This document shows, piece by piece, positions 25,408-34,165 of a stretch of 64,000 nt of DNA. The notes under the pieces were generated by a model, which saw only the letters and a program-made list of their open reading frames with translations, ran no database searches and was not told the DNA's origin. Where the stretch lies: contig OY761144.1 in the NCBI GenBank assembly GCA_963664365.1, positions 3,038,001 to 3,102,000 on the forward strand. Reading direction: 5' to 3'. Made by a program: the position numbers and the translations under genes. The stretch is from VXRN01 sp963664365 (GTDB taxonomy: Bacteria; Chloroflexota; Dehalococcoidia; Lucifugimonadales; UBA1123). Position 1 is the first letter of the stretch; each line of letters begins with the position of its first letter.

Positions 25408-26760
25408 ATGACTTCCTTCGCCGCCGTAATTCTCGCCGCCGGGAAGGGCAGTCGGATGAGGTCGAACACTCCGAAGCCCCTTCACCCAATATGTGGCGCC
25501 CCGATGGCGAGAATCATCGCCAACAGCGCCATGGACGCGGGCCTCGCCCCCGTGATTCTCGTGGTTCCGGGGTCATCTTCGGCTGTTCAGGACGCGCTCG
25601 GCCCCAATTTCGTCTATGCGGAGCAGCATGAGCAGCTTGGAACAGGCCATGCGCTGCTTCAAGCGGAGGATGCGGCGCGCCGTTTCGACAACCTGGTGGT
25701 CGCCGTAGGGGACGCGCCTCTGATCAGGCCGGAGACCCTGAGAACGTTGACTACGGCTCACGCCAGGGCGGAAACTCCGGTGACCATCCTGACGTCGAAA
25801 CCCTCCAATCCGGACGGCCTGGCAAGGGTGCTGAGGGACTCGGACGGCGGCGTGAAAGCCATCGTGGAGCAGTCGCAAGCGGACGCGGAAGTCTTGAACA
25901 TTACTGAAATCAACACCGGCCTGCACTGCTACCAATCGGCCTGGCTGTGGGATAACCTGCCGACCCTGGCGCCGTCGGCCACTGGTGAAATCTTCTTGAC
26001 TGACCTGATCGAGTTGGCGATCAGTCAAGGCCACAGGGTCGAGACCTTCACTTTGGACGACGGGGATGAGGGTATGGGGGTCAATACGCGCGTGGACCTG
26101 TCGTTGGCGGAGTCGATACTGCGGGACAGGATCCGGAAGTACTGGATGCTGGAAGGGGTCGGTATGCCCGATCCGTCGTCAGTGTACATAGACTATGGCT
26201 CCGAGCTAGGCATGGATACGGTCGTGCATCCGAATACGCACGTAAAGGGCGCGACGACGATTGGCGAGCGGTGCGAGATCGGCCCCAACTCGATCGTCGT
26301 AGATTCCAGCATCGGAGACGGTAGCAGGGTTGTGGCCTCGATGGTAGAGGGGGCAACGCTGGAGTCGGACGTCAGCGTCGGCCCGATGAGCCACATCCGT
26401 CATGGTACGCACTTGGAAAGCGGCGTGCGAGTCGGAAACTTTGGCGAGATCAAGAACAGCAGGGTCGGCCGAGGAACCAAGTCTGGGCACTTCAGCTACA
26501 TAGGGGACGCCGACCTCGGTTCCAACGTTAATATAGGAGCGGGTTCGATTACGTGCAACTATGACGGTGAAAGCAAGCTCCGGACCGTGATAGGCGACGA
26601 CGTCTTCATCGGCTGCGACACGATGATGGTCGCGCCGTTGAAGATAGGCGACCGCTCGTACACGGGAGCCGGGTCTGTGGTCAACAAGGACGTTCCGCCG
26701 GACTCCGGGGCTGTCGGCGCTCCGGCGAGGATCAGATCGAAGAGAACGGATGCCAGATAG
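25408..26760 (+). CDS. glmU: Bifunctional GlmU (UDP-GlcNAc pyrophosphorylase / glucosamine-1-phosphate acetyltransferase)
   Basis: A 450-residue protein, close to the usual length. The N-terminal uridyltransferase domain has LAAGKGSRMRS, the EQLGTGHAL motif and GDAPLI. The C-terminal left-handed beta helix (from about residue 255) carries SGHFSYIGDA, with the acetyltransferase His, and NIGAGSITCNYDG. It makes UDP-N-acetylglucosamine for peptidoglycan and surface polysaccharide. ATG 25408 is chosen because translation into LAAGKG then starts as in the family. There is no obvious Shine-Dalgarno sequence in the leader. The next gene follows after 44 bases. Confidence 0.9.
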   Translation: MTSFAAVILAAGKGSRMRSNTPKPLHPICGAPMARIIANSAMDAGLAPVILVVPGSSSAVQDALGPNFVYAEQHEQLGTGHALLQAEDAARRFDNLVVAVGDAPLIRPETLRTLTTAHARAETPVTILTSKPSNPDGLARVLRDSDGGVKAIVEQSQADAEVLNITEINTGLHCYQSAWLWDNLPTLAPSATGEIFLTDLIELAISQGHRVETFTLDDGDEGMGVNTRVDLSLAESILRDRIRKYWMLEGVGMPDPSSVYIDYGSELGMDTVVHPNTHVKGATTIGERCEIGPNSIVVDSSIGDGSRVVASMVEGATLESDVSVGPMSHIRHGTHLESGVRVGNFGEIKNSRVGRGTKSGHFSYIGDADLGSNVNIGAGSITCNYDGESKLRTVIGDDVFIGCDTMMVAPLKIGDRSYTGAGSVVNKDVPPDSGAVGAPARIRSKRTDAR

Positions 26761-26804
26761 AGTTGATTCCGTCCGCGTGAATCACGCGGGGGTGGAGTGC
26801 TGAA

Positions 26805-28022
26805 TTGGAGAGCGACAGTAGTTTATCGATCGTAGCATTAGCTGTTTTCGTCCTGCTACTGGCGGTTTCGGATCTTGGCGCGGCGGCAATCGGGGCCCGA
26901 ATCGGGTCTCTGTCGTCGTCTATCGGAGACGAGTCGGATCGGGCGAGCAGGTTTCTGCGGCGCCTCTCGGCGCTCCCGTCCGGGCCCACTGCGCCTTTGC
27001 GGCTGGTGAGCCTGGGCGCGCTCGCGGGTACGCTGACCTCGACGGTCGCGTTCGCGGTAGCGACGTGGGGCGTCAACTGGTTCCTGATCGCGGTCGCCGC
27101 GTTGATCGGACTGATCATCGCCACCGCCACGTCGCTGCTGGGCCGCTCCGCCGGAATTAAGTACGCGAAGCGGGTCTGCCCCGAGATGGCAAGGTTGTCG
27201 TGGCTGCTGTCTATTCCTCTCAGGCCGGCGCTGGCGCTTCAGTCGCTCGTTTCGCGGGGGAGCGACCAGCAGTCCCTGGACTTCTCGATGGCGGTGGACT
27301 CGAATGACGAACCGCTGGACGAGCACGAGGTCAGGATGATCCGGGGCGTCGTGCAGCTAGACAAGACGGTCGCGAGAGAGATCATGGCGCCGAGGGTGGA
27401 CATCGTCGCGGTGGAGGAAACGGCGCGCCTGGAAGAGCTTGCGGAGGTGATGAACCTCGCCGGACACAGCAGGATCCCGATCTATAAGGGCGACCTGGAC
27501 CACATCGAAGGAGTCGCCCACGCCAGAGACGTGCTTCAGCAACTCGCCAACGGGGACGCCAACGGACAGATCACGGCGAAGCAGGTCTCCCGAGAGCCGC
27601 TGTTTATCCCGGAGTCGAAGAACTTGGAACAGCTTCTGCAAGAGTTCCAAGAACGTCGGACACACCTGGCGGTGGTGGTGGACGAGTACGGCGGCGTGTC
27701 GGGAATCGTGACAATCGAGGACCTCTTGGAAGAGATCGTCGGGGAGATTCACGACGAGTTCGACACGGACGAGCCGGAGATTCAGCGCATCGGCGAGTTC
27801 GAGTTTCTGGTGGACGCGAGATTGCCGATTGACGAGTTGAACGAGTCTATGCAGTCGAACGTAGTCGCGGAGGGGTTCGACACGATAGGCGGTCTGCTGT
27901 TCCATCAGCTTGGCAAGGTGCCGACGCCCGGAGACTGGGTGCAGTATGACGGACTGAGGATCGAAGTCGTCGATACGGTGGGCCGCAGGCCGAAGACGCT
28001 CCGAATAACGACCGGCCGCTAG
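26805..28022 (+). CDS. CNNM/CorC-type CBS-domain membrane protein
   Basis: A 405-residue inner-membrane protein with a DUF21-like membrane domain (about residues 5-130). Two CBS repeats follow (about 190-320, including MAPRVDIVAVEETA and HSRIPIYKGD), then the regulatory motif VVDEYGGVSGIVTIEDLLEEIVGEI. A C-terminal CorC_HlyC domain starts near 335. Members export or regulate magnesium or cobalt, and are often annotated as hemolysin C-like. The start is TTG 26805, with GGTGGAG seven bases ahead. It follows glmU and converges on the collagen-like gene, with a hairpin between. Confidence 0.88.
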   Translation: MESDSSLSIVALAVFVLLLAVSDLGAAAIGARIGSLSSSIGDESDRASRFLRRLSALPSGPTAPLRLVSLGALAGTLTSTVAFAVATWGVNWFLIAVAALIGLIIATATSLLGRSAGIKYAKRVCPEMARLSWLLSIPLRPALALQSLVSRGSDQQSLDFSMAVDSNDEPLDEHEVRMIRGVVQLDKTVAREIMAPRVDIVAVEETARLEELAEVMNLAGHSRIPIYKGDLDHIEGVAHARDVLQQLANGDANGQITAKQVSREPLFIPESKNLEQLLQEFQERRTHLAVVVDEYGGVSGIVTIEDLLEEIVGEIHDEFDTDEPEIQRIGEFEFLVDARLPIDELNESMQSNVVAEGFDTIGGLLFHQLGKVPTPGDWVQYDGLRIEVVDTVGRRPKTLRITTGR

Positions 28023-28089
28023 GCCGCGGACGACATTGAAGAGGCGGCGGCAGGACGGGACTGACGGGACTAGTTTCGAGGGAATAGTA

Positions 28090-28118
28090 AAGACGCCCCG
28101 ATGGGAGCGGGGCGTCTT
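28090..28118. terminator. Bidirectional terminator hairpin between convergent genes
   Basis: AAGACGCCCCG (28090-28100), loop ATGGGAG, and the perfect complement CGGGGCGTCTT (28108-28118). It lies between the stops of the CBS-protein gene and the collagen-like gene. The short T-run occurs on the minus-strand side (CTTTAC after the stem), so it should serve the collagen-like gene best. Confidence 0.75.
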
Positions 28119-28145
28119 CGATTGTGTCAGACTGTGACGGGTTGG

Positions 28146-29021
28146 CTACTTCTCTGCCTGGATTACCAGGACGGCGTTTGCTGACGACCCCATGTTGCCG
28201 ACGGCGTGGAGCGAGTACACTCCGGCGTCTATCGGATTGGGCGCTTCGAGAGCGAACGCGCCTGAGTCGTTGGCGTTCCCACCGACGAGGATGCGGTCGT
28301 TTCCGCCCTGAGCGGCAGCGACAGCGATGATCGTGACCGCCTCACTAGGACTGAATCCGGCTCCCCAGATCATGATCGGATTGCCAACTACGGCTGCGCC
28401 GGCGAGCAAGCTCGAATCGACGGACGCCTCAGGCACGGCGGCCCTGACGATCTTGACAGGAGCGCTGGCCATGCTGCCGTCGGCGCCGCTGGCCAAGAAG
28501 CCACGCTGTCCGACTGCCTGTTGCTGGAGACTGTCCGATCCGCCGACATCGTCGAAGGATGCGCTGAACGCTCCGACTCCGTTGGCCGTCACCTGGGCGC
28601 CGGTGGCTCCGCCGAGGACGATCTGTGAATCCTGACCGACCTGAAGCGTCAGAGTGACCGGTTCGCCTGGCCGGAAGCCGGAACCCCAGATTGAGAACGC
28701 GTCTCCTTCGGTCGCCAGCATGCTCTTGCTGACCGTGATGGCGGCCTGTGGCGAGACGCCGGGAGTTCCGGGTTCTCCTTGCGGCCCTTGCGCTCCGGGA
28801 GGTCCGGGCGCTCCGGGATTTCCGGGGTTTCCAGGCAGGCCCGGCTTGCCCGGATCGCCTGGCGGTCCCTGAGGACCCGGCTCGCCGGGGTTGCCCGGAT
28901 TTCCGGGGAGACCTGGGAGACCTGGTTCACCCTGCGGTCCCGTGCAGGCTAATAGCGCGAATACGATTACTGTGGATAGCAAGGCAATAGCGATGCCCTT
29001 CATGGGGAAGTGGCTTCTCAT
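28146..29021 (-). CDS. Collagen-like lipoprotein
   Basis: A 291-residue lipoprotein. The lipobox is FALLAC; directly after the lipidated Cys come about 20 uninterrupted Gly-X-Y triplets, mostly G-x-P (GEPGLPGLPGNPG and similar). The remaining 200 residues hold two related beta-rich domains. Each includes a stretch of the type IWGSGFRPGEPVTLTL / IWGAGFSPSEAVTIIAV and a later GAFSASF / GAFALEA. ATG 29021 has GAGAGGGGG at five bases. The triple-helical stalk with tandem beta domains suggests a cell-surface fibre or adhesin. The domains resemble Ig-like folds seen in secreted proteins; the function is unknown. Confidence 0.85.
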   Translation of the reverse strand: MRSHFPMKGIAIALLSTVIVFALLACTGPQGEPGLPGLPGNPGNPGEPGPQGPPGDPGKPGLPGNPGNPGAPGPPGAQGPQGEPGTPGVSPQAAITVSKSMLATEGDAFSIWGSGFRPGEPVTLTLQVGQDSQIVLGGATGAQVTANGVGAFSASFDDVGGSDSLQQQAVGQRGFLASGADGSMASAPVKIVRAAVPEASVDSSLLAGAAVVGNPIMIWGAGFSPSEAVTIIAVAAAQGGNDRILVGGNANDSGAFALEAPNPIDAGVYSLHAVGNMGSSANAVLVIQAEK

Positions 29022-29285
29022 CTGACCCCCTCTCAAGACGGTTTACTTAGAGTCTGAGTCCGTGCCTTCACTCGAACATCTTACTATCGAGTATTCGACA
29101 ACCGGACATACTGCTACTTCGCCGTTATCAGCGGCGGAGTCCCAACGCGGCATAATCATATTCACATCAAACCTGTATGTCAAGTGCTTCCACACCCCAA
29201 TTGTCAAGCGAGAGTCGGTTACGCCGAGACAGCTTTGACCTTGTTGGATTATTGGCCGCTTGATATATTGTAGCATGAATGGCGT

Positions 29286-29360
29286 ACCCCCGTAGCTCAG
29301 TGGATAGAGCGCTGGCCTCCGGAGCCAGGCGCGTGGGTTCGAGTCCCGCCGGGGGTGCCA
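29286..29360 (+). tRNA. tRNA-Arg (anticodon CCG)
   Basis: A complete cloverleaf: acceptor ACCCCCG pairing with CGGGGGT, D-arm GCTC..GAGC, anticodon arm CTGGC-CTCCGGA-GCCAG with anticodon CCG, and T-arm GTGGG-TTCGAGT-CCCGC. The CCA end is encoded. The gene points opposite to its neighbours. A TATATT box with TTGTTG 17 bases ahead lies just upstream and may be its promoter. Confidence 0.95.
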
Positions 29361-29373
29361 CCTCTTCATTGTA

Positions 29374-30246
29374 TCACTGCCACCTGTGCGGCGCGTCTTT
29401 GAGTCGCTCCAAGCCCAGACGGTCGCAGAGGGCTAGGTACTCCGTTTTTCGAACTCCACGCCATCTGAGGTCATCCAAGCTCTCGGAGATTGGCGCGTCG
29501 GTCCTGAGAGTCGCCAGCGTCCGGTACAGGGCCGCGGCCTCGCGGTTCTCGGCCAGATTCCGGGCGAGGGTCTTGCCGCCGCGGACTGCGACCGTCCAGT
29601 CGTCATACGAATCGGGGATTGAGTCCAGGCTGCCGTACTCAGACAGCGCCGCCGCCGTTCCCTTGGCGCCCCACCTTGGGATGCCGGGTATGCCGTCTGC
29701 GCTGTCGCCGACGAGCGCGAGGTAGTCGGGGATCGACGCGGGCGGAACGCCGAAGCGCTCAACCACATCCTGCTCTGAGTAGGTGATTCCGCGCCTGCGG
29801 TCCCAGAGCGTCACGCGCGATTCATCGACCAGGTTCATCAGGTCTTTGTCCACCGAGCAGATGACGAGGCGGCTGATGGCGGAGTCGTCTTTCCAGCGAT
29901 TGACCGCGGTTGCGATCGCGTCGTCGGCCTCGAATTCGACCATCGGCCAGGTGACGATTCCGAGCGCGCGGGAAGCCTCTTCGGCCAACTCGAATTGGGC
30001 GAACAGATCCGGGGGCACGTCTTCGCCGGTCTTGTATCCGGCGAACAGGTCGTTTCTGAACGACTCGACGACATGGTCGAAGGCGCAGGCGATGAAGTCC
30101 GGCTCCTCCTCTCTGAGCAGCATGAGGAGGGACTGCATCAGGCCCGCGACCGCTCCAACCGGGCTGCCGTCGGGCGCGGTCCGGGGAGGCGCGCCGAAGT
30201 TGGCGCGGAAGAGCTCGTATGTGCCGTCTATGAGGTAGAGATTCAA
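29374..30246 (-). CDS. 5'-3' exonuclease, PolA N-terminal type
   Basis: A 290-residue FEN/5'-3' exonuclease without a polymerase part. Metal-binding acidic motifs are seen in LIDGTYELFRA, EFEADDAIAT, SVDKDLMN and LVGDSADGIPG. The last begins the helix-hairpin-helix-like DNA-binding element that continues GIPRWGAKGTAAAL. Such stand-alone proteins remove RNA primers or flaps in replication and repair. It follows the DppC-type permease by 9 bases, so it is probably read through from that operon. Its stop is 14 bases from the 3' end of the tRNA gene on the other strand. Confidence 0.88.
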   Translation of the reverse strand: MNLYLIDGTYELFRANFGAPPRTAPDGSPVGAVAGLMQSLLMLLREEEPDFIACAFDHVVESFRNDLFAGYKTGEDVPPDLFAQFELAEEASRALGIVTWPMVEFEADDAIATAVNRWKDDSAISRLVICSVDKDLMNLVDESRVTLWDRRRGITYSEQDVVERFGVPPASIPDYLALVGDSADGIPGIPRWGAKGTAAALSEYGSLDSIPDSYDDWTVAVRGGKTLARNLAENREAAALYRTLATLRTDAPISESLDDLRWRGVRKTEYLALCDRLGLERLKDAPHRWQ

Positions 30247-30255
30247 TGTGCGACC

Positions 30256-31239
30256 CTAGCGTGTTCTGGGATTCAATACGTCGTTGAGGGCGTCGCCCAG
30301 GAGGTTCCAGGCGAGAACTAGGACCCACGCGACTATGCCGGGGCCGAGCAGCATCCATGGGACTTCCCTGAGCGCGCTGAGGCTCCCTGCCTCCAGCAGC
30401 ATGACGCCCAGGCTAGGTCTGGGCGGCTGGATGCCGAGTCCGAGCCAGCTAAGGATGATCTCGGTGCCGACCATGGTGCCCATGCCCATGGACACCGACA
30501 CGACAATGGGGCTGATCGCGTTGGGAAAGAGGTGTAGGAATAGAATCCGCGGGGTGCTCGCGCCGATAGCCTGGGAGGCTTCGACGAACTGGGTCTGCTT
30601 GAGGTAGAGCACCTGGCCCCTGACGAGTCTCGCCATGCCGAACCAGCCGAAGGACACGAGAGCGAGCGAGATGACGATATAGTCGGGCGCTCCGGACGAA
30701 ACGAGACCGTCCATGAACGTGTTGTCCTCCAACCACAGGACAATCTCTCTGACTCTGGGCCGGAGAGTCGCGGCCAGTATGATAACCAGCAGTATGTCGG
30801 GGAAGGCGGAGAACACCTCTCCGACCCGCATCACGAGCGCGTCGATCCGTCTGCCGAAGTAGCCGGATACCAGCCCCAGGGTGACTCCGATCAGAAGGCC
30901 GCCGGTCGCCATGGAGACGACGGTGATGACGACGGTGTTCTGGATGCCCCACATGATGCGCGTGAGCATATCCCGGCCTTTTAGGTCTGTGCCCGCCAGG
31001 TGATCGAGGCTGGGAGGCTCGCGGATGGCGGTGTAGTCCTGGGCGGTGTACTCATAAGGGGCGAAGATCGCGGCGAAGATTCCGAGGGAGTAGAGCGCGA
31101 CGAGCGTCACCACGCTGACCATCGCCAACTTCTTCCTGACGAGGCGCGACCATGCTCGGGCGAGATGGCCCCGGCTGCGAGTGCGCGGTTCGGCGGTCTC
31201 CATCCCTGAAACCGCCAGGCGCTGGTTATCACGGCTCAC
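30256..31239 (-). CDS. ABC importer permease, DppC/OppC type
   Basis: A 327-residue permease with an N-terminal basic leader and about six membrane segments. The family signature LAGTDLKGRDMLTRIMWG lies after the first helix, and the coupling loop is EASQAIGASTPRILFLHLFPNAISP. It overlaps the upstream permease stop by four bases, so the two are translationally coupled. It belongs to the second ABC importer (32345-34090 binding protein), which also lacks ATPases. The exonuclease gene follows directly. Confidence 0.9.
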   Translation of the reverse strand: MSRDNQRLAVSGMETAEPRTRSRGHLARAWSRLVRKKLAMVSVVTLVALYSLGIFAAIFAPYEYTAQDYTAIREPPSLDHLAGTDLKGRDMLTRIMWGIQNTVVITVVSMATGGLLIGVTLGLVSGYFGRRIDALVMRVGEVFSAFPDILLVIILAATLRPRVREIVLWLEDNTFMDGLVSSGAPDYIVISLALVSFGWFGMARLVRGQVLYLKQTQFVEASQAIGASTPRILFLHLFPNAISPIVVSVSMGMGTMVGTEIILSWLGLGIQPPRPSLGVMLLEAGSLSALREVPWMLLGPGIVAWVLVLAWNLLGDALNDVLNPRTR

Positions 31240-32171
31240 TGGTATCTTATCCTAGGATCTACGATGGAGTAGGCGATGTCGGCCAGCAGGTTGGCGAGAA
31301 CGAAGGCGGCTGAGCCGATCAGCGTGATGGCCATTATCACGGGGTAGTCGCGGTTGAAGATAGAGTCTATGGCAAGGCTGCCGACGCCGGGGAATCCGAG
31401 TATTCGCTCGGCGATGAATCCGGTGCTCAACATTCCGGCAAGGGTGAATGAGAGCACGGTAATGATGGGGATGATCGAGTTCTTGAAGACGTGTCCGTAG
31501 TCCACGGAGAGTGAAGACAGGCCCTTGGCCTTGGCTGTCCTGATGAAGTCCTGCCCCATCACGTCGAGCGTGCTGGCGCGCATCAGCCGGAGCAGCCCGG
31601 CGATGCCGGGTATTCCCATACATACTGCCGGGGTGATCATGCGGACATCGAAGAATCCGCCCCAGCCTGAGCATGGCATAAGGTCGAGCTTCAGGCACAT
31701 GAGCCATAGAAATGAGGGAATGGTGACCATTATCGGGATGGACATTAGTATGAGCGCGGTCGACACCGTGCTGGGGTCCTGCCACGAGCCCTGTTTGTGG
31801 GCGATGTAGAAGCCGAGAGGCAGGCCGATTCCGAGGCTGACGATGAGAGCGACGAGGTTCACCTGGAACGAAACCCACATCTTCGACACGAGCAGCGAGC
31901 TGACGGACCGCCCCCTGAACCGGTAGCTCTCGCCGAAGTCGCCGTGCAGCACGTTCCAGACGTAGGTTCCGTACTGTACGGCGAAGGGTTTGTCCAGTCC
32001 GAATTGGCGGCGAAGGTTCTTGGCGACCTCAGAATCGGGATCGTAGCGATTGCCCATGGCAACCTGCACCGGGTCGCCGGGTCCGAACCGCCCTAGGGTG
32101 AACGTGACGAACGACACCGCCAGCAGCAGCACGGGCAGCCATAGTATTCTGCGTGTGATGTAGAGCCACAT
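31236..32171 (-). CDS. ABC importer permease, DppB/OppB type
   Basis: A 311-residue permease. It starts WLYITRRILWLPVLLLAVSFVTF, as DppB proteins do. The conserved periplasmic loop contains LRRQFGLDKPFAVQYGTYVWNVLHGDFGESY split by the membrane-proximal segment, and the coupling loop is RTAKAKGLSSLSVDYGHVFKNSIIP. It follows the binding-protein gene after a 173-base spacer holding a strong hairpin. It probably forms the channel with the permease at 30256-31239. Confidence 0.9.
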   Translation of the reverse strand: MWLYITRRILWLPVLLLAVSFVTFTLGRFGPGDPVQVAMGNRYDPDSEVAKNLRRQFGLDKPFAVQYGTYVWNVLHGDFGESYRFRGRSVSSLLVSKMWVSFQVNLVALIVSLGIGLPLGFYIAHKQGSWQDPSTVSTALILMSIPIMVTIPSFLWLMCLKLDLMPCSGWGGFFDVRMITPAVCMGIPGIAGLLRLMRASTLDVMGQDFIRTAKAKGLSSLSVDYGHVFKNSIIPIITVLSFTLAGMLSTGFIAERILGFPGVGSLAIDSIFNRDYPVIMAITLIGSAAFVLANLLADIAYSIVDPRIRYQ

Positions 32172-32269
32172 TTTGGGAGCGGGCGTCTCCGGGAGTCGTT
32201 CGGCTGTATTCTACTCTCTGCGGGTGAAACGCAGCGTGTTATGGGCAAGAGTATTTGGGGCTGGGGAAT

Positions 32270-32307
32270 AAATCAACCCGTCCCACGGACGCGGGACGGG
32301 TTGATTT
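32270..32307. terminator. 15-bp hairpin between binding-protein and permease genes
   Basis: AAATCAACCCGTCCC-type arm (32270-32284), eight-base loop and perfect complement (32293-32307). It lies 38 bases beyond the stop of the binding-protein gene on the minus strand, where the base after the stem is again T-rich (GATTTATT). It may terminate part of the transcription or protect the binding-protein message, as the hairpin at 4801 seems to do. Confidence 0.7.
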
Positions 32308-32344
32308 TGGCGTCTATGCCATCATCGGGACAGTCAACGCGGCG

Positions 32345-34090
32345 TTAGTCGGTCAGTCTGATCTCCTTGAGCTTCGGGACGATCATCGGCGTAACGCGGT
32401 AGTCTTCCACGTAGTCCTTGATCAGTACGTATCGCTCTCCGGTGTACCACAGCGGGAGCCACGGGGCGTCCTCCACGATCATCTTCTCGGCGACGTGATA
32501 TAGCTCGATGCGACGGTTGACGTCCGGCTCGGTGCGCGCTTCCTCGAGTATCTTGTCAAGCTCGAGGTTGGAGTACTCGCCGTGATTCAGCGAGCTTTCC
32601 GTGTGGAACAGGATGTCCAGGAAGTCCTGCGGGTCCGGGTAGTCGGCCTGCCAGCCGAGTCCGGCGTATGCCTGGAACTTCTGCTGGTTGAGGTCCTGTA
32701 GGTACGTGGCCCACTCCACCTGCTGGATTTCTACCTCTACGCCAAGCTCCTGCTTCCACATCTCGATTACCACTTCGAGGTCCAGGCCGATTGTGCCGCC
32801 CGTGCCGGGCACGGTGACGACGATTCTGGGCCTCGTCTCGGGGTCGGCGTAATTCGACTGATCGAGAAGTTGTCTCGCCAGTTCGGGGTCGTACTCGAGG
32901 CCGGTTAGCTCCGGATTGTAGCCGGGGAATCCGGGCGGGAGTATCCCGTAGGCGGGTTCGACAAGTTCGGAAAGAACCTCTGTGGCGATCAGTTCCTTGT
33001 TCACGGCGTGGGTGAGGGCCTGCCTGAACTTGGGGTCGTCGAACGGCGGCTCGCTCGCGTTGAAGCCGACGTATGAGATGCTGAAGTCCGGCGGAGCGAT
33101 GACCAGTTCCTTGTTCAACTCTTCGTTGGGATCCAGAATCCTTTCGAGGTCGAACAGCCCGACTCCGGTTATGTCGATCTCGTCGTTTTCGTACATAGCC
33201 ATGGCCTGGCCGCCGGCGAGGTTCATCGAGACCGACTCAAGGTGCGGAGGAGTGCGGTAGAAGTGCTCGTTGCGCTCTAGGATGATCCTCTCGCCGATGC
33301 GGTACTCCTTCAGCTTGAACGGCCCCGACCCGTTGGGCGTGTCCGCCCAGTTGCGTCCGCCGGCCTCGACGTTATCCTTGTCGAGAACGTAGGCTGTGGG
33401 ATAGGTCAGTTTAGCGAGGAAGTATGCCTTGGGGGCGTCGATTTCGATCTGGAGCGTATGCTCGTCTATGACCGTTATGCCGGAGATGTCCGTGCTATCG
33501 CCATCGAGCACTTCCTGGACGCCGATGATGTCGTTCAAGTAGGTGTCCGCCACGGGGGACGCGGTGTCTGGGTTAGCCGACCGCTCGATTGACCACTTGA
33601 AGTCACCTGCGGTTATGGACTTGCCGTCGTGGAACTTGGCATTGTCGCGAAGATAGAACGTGTAGGTCTTGCCGTCTTCGCTGATGTCCCAACGCTCGGC
33701 TATGTCCGGGACAAGCTGGAGGTCGGTGTTGAGGGCCACTAGACCGCTGAAAAGCTCGACCACGAGTCCGGCCGACGTCGTGTCGGTTACGAGGTGTGGG
33801 TCGAGTGTCGGCGGGTCGGCCCAAAGTCTGCGGAAGACGCCGCCGGGCGCGACCTGCTCCGGAGCTTCGTCGGCAGTCTCGACCTTGGCCGCGCTGGGAG
33901 GAGGCTCGGCAGTGGGCGCGCTGACCGGGGCGGCCTGCTGAACGGCGGCCTCGGCCGGCGTCGGCTCAGGGGTCGGCGTCTCCACGGCCACAGGTTCTCC
34001 GTCGACCTCGGCCTCCTGACCGCCGGGGTCGCCGCACGCCACGGCGGCGAGCGCGGTCAGTCCTATCAATAAGAGCGCTATTCTGATCAT
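32345..34090 (-). CDS. ABC importer solute-binding lipoprotein, family 5
   Basis: A 581-residue SBP_bac_5 lipoprotein (lipobox AAVAC). A Pro/Thr/Glu/Ala-rich linker of about 55 residues (PTPEPTPAEAA) replaces the V-E-K-V stalk found in the other two binding proteins of the window. The binding domain begins near residue 84 (VFRRLWADPPTLDPH) with landmarks FYLRDNAKFHDGK, NGSGPFKLKEY and DPKFRQALTHAVNKE. GGAGGG stands before the ATG. Its 3' neighbour is the DppB permease. The C-terminal ENDAPWLPLWYTGE-type region suggests peptide or oligosaccharide binding; the ligand is unknown. Confidence 0.9.
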   Translation of the reverse strand: MIRIALLLIGLTALAAVACGDPGGQEAEVDGEPVAVETPTPEPTPAEAAVQQAAPVSAPTAEPPPSAAKVETADEAPEQVAPGGVFRRLWADPPTLDPHLVTDTTSAGLVVELFSGLVALNTDLQLVPDIAERWDISEDGKTYTFYLRDNAKFHDGKSITAGDFKWSIERSANPDTASPVADTYLNDIIGVQEVLDGDSTDISGITVIDEHTLQIEIDAPKAYFLAKLTYPTAYVLDKDNVEAGGRNWADTPNGSGPFKLKEYRIGERIILERNEHFYRTPPHLESVSMNLAGGQAMAMYENDEIDITGVGLFDLERILDPNEELNKELVIAPPDFSISYVGFNASEPPFDDPKFRQALTHAVNKELIATEVLSELVEPAYGILPPGFPGYNPELTGLEYDPELARQLLDQSNYADPETRPRIVVTVPGTGGTIGLDLEVVIEMWKQELGVEVEIQQVEWATYLQDLNQQKFQAYAGLGWQADYPDPQDFLDILFHTESSLNHGEYSNLELDKILEEARTEPDVNRRIELYHVAEKMIVEDAPWLPLWYTGERYVLIKDYVEDYRVTPMIVPKLKEIRLTD

Positions 34091-34165
34091 TTCAATCCCT
34101 CCGCTTCCTTATCTCATTCTGAATGGTTAGGTCTCTCGATTCTTCGGTTCGTTTAGTGTGGTCCG

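Noticed and set aside
29043..29369. Minus-strand frame of 108 codons across the tRNA
   Set aside because: It reads through the antisense of the tRNA gene and has no family features.
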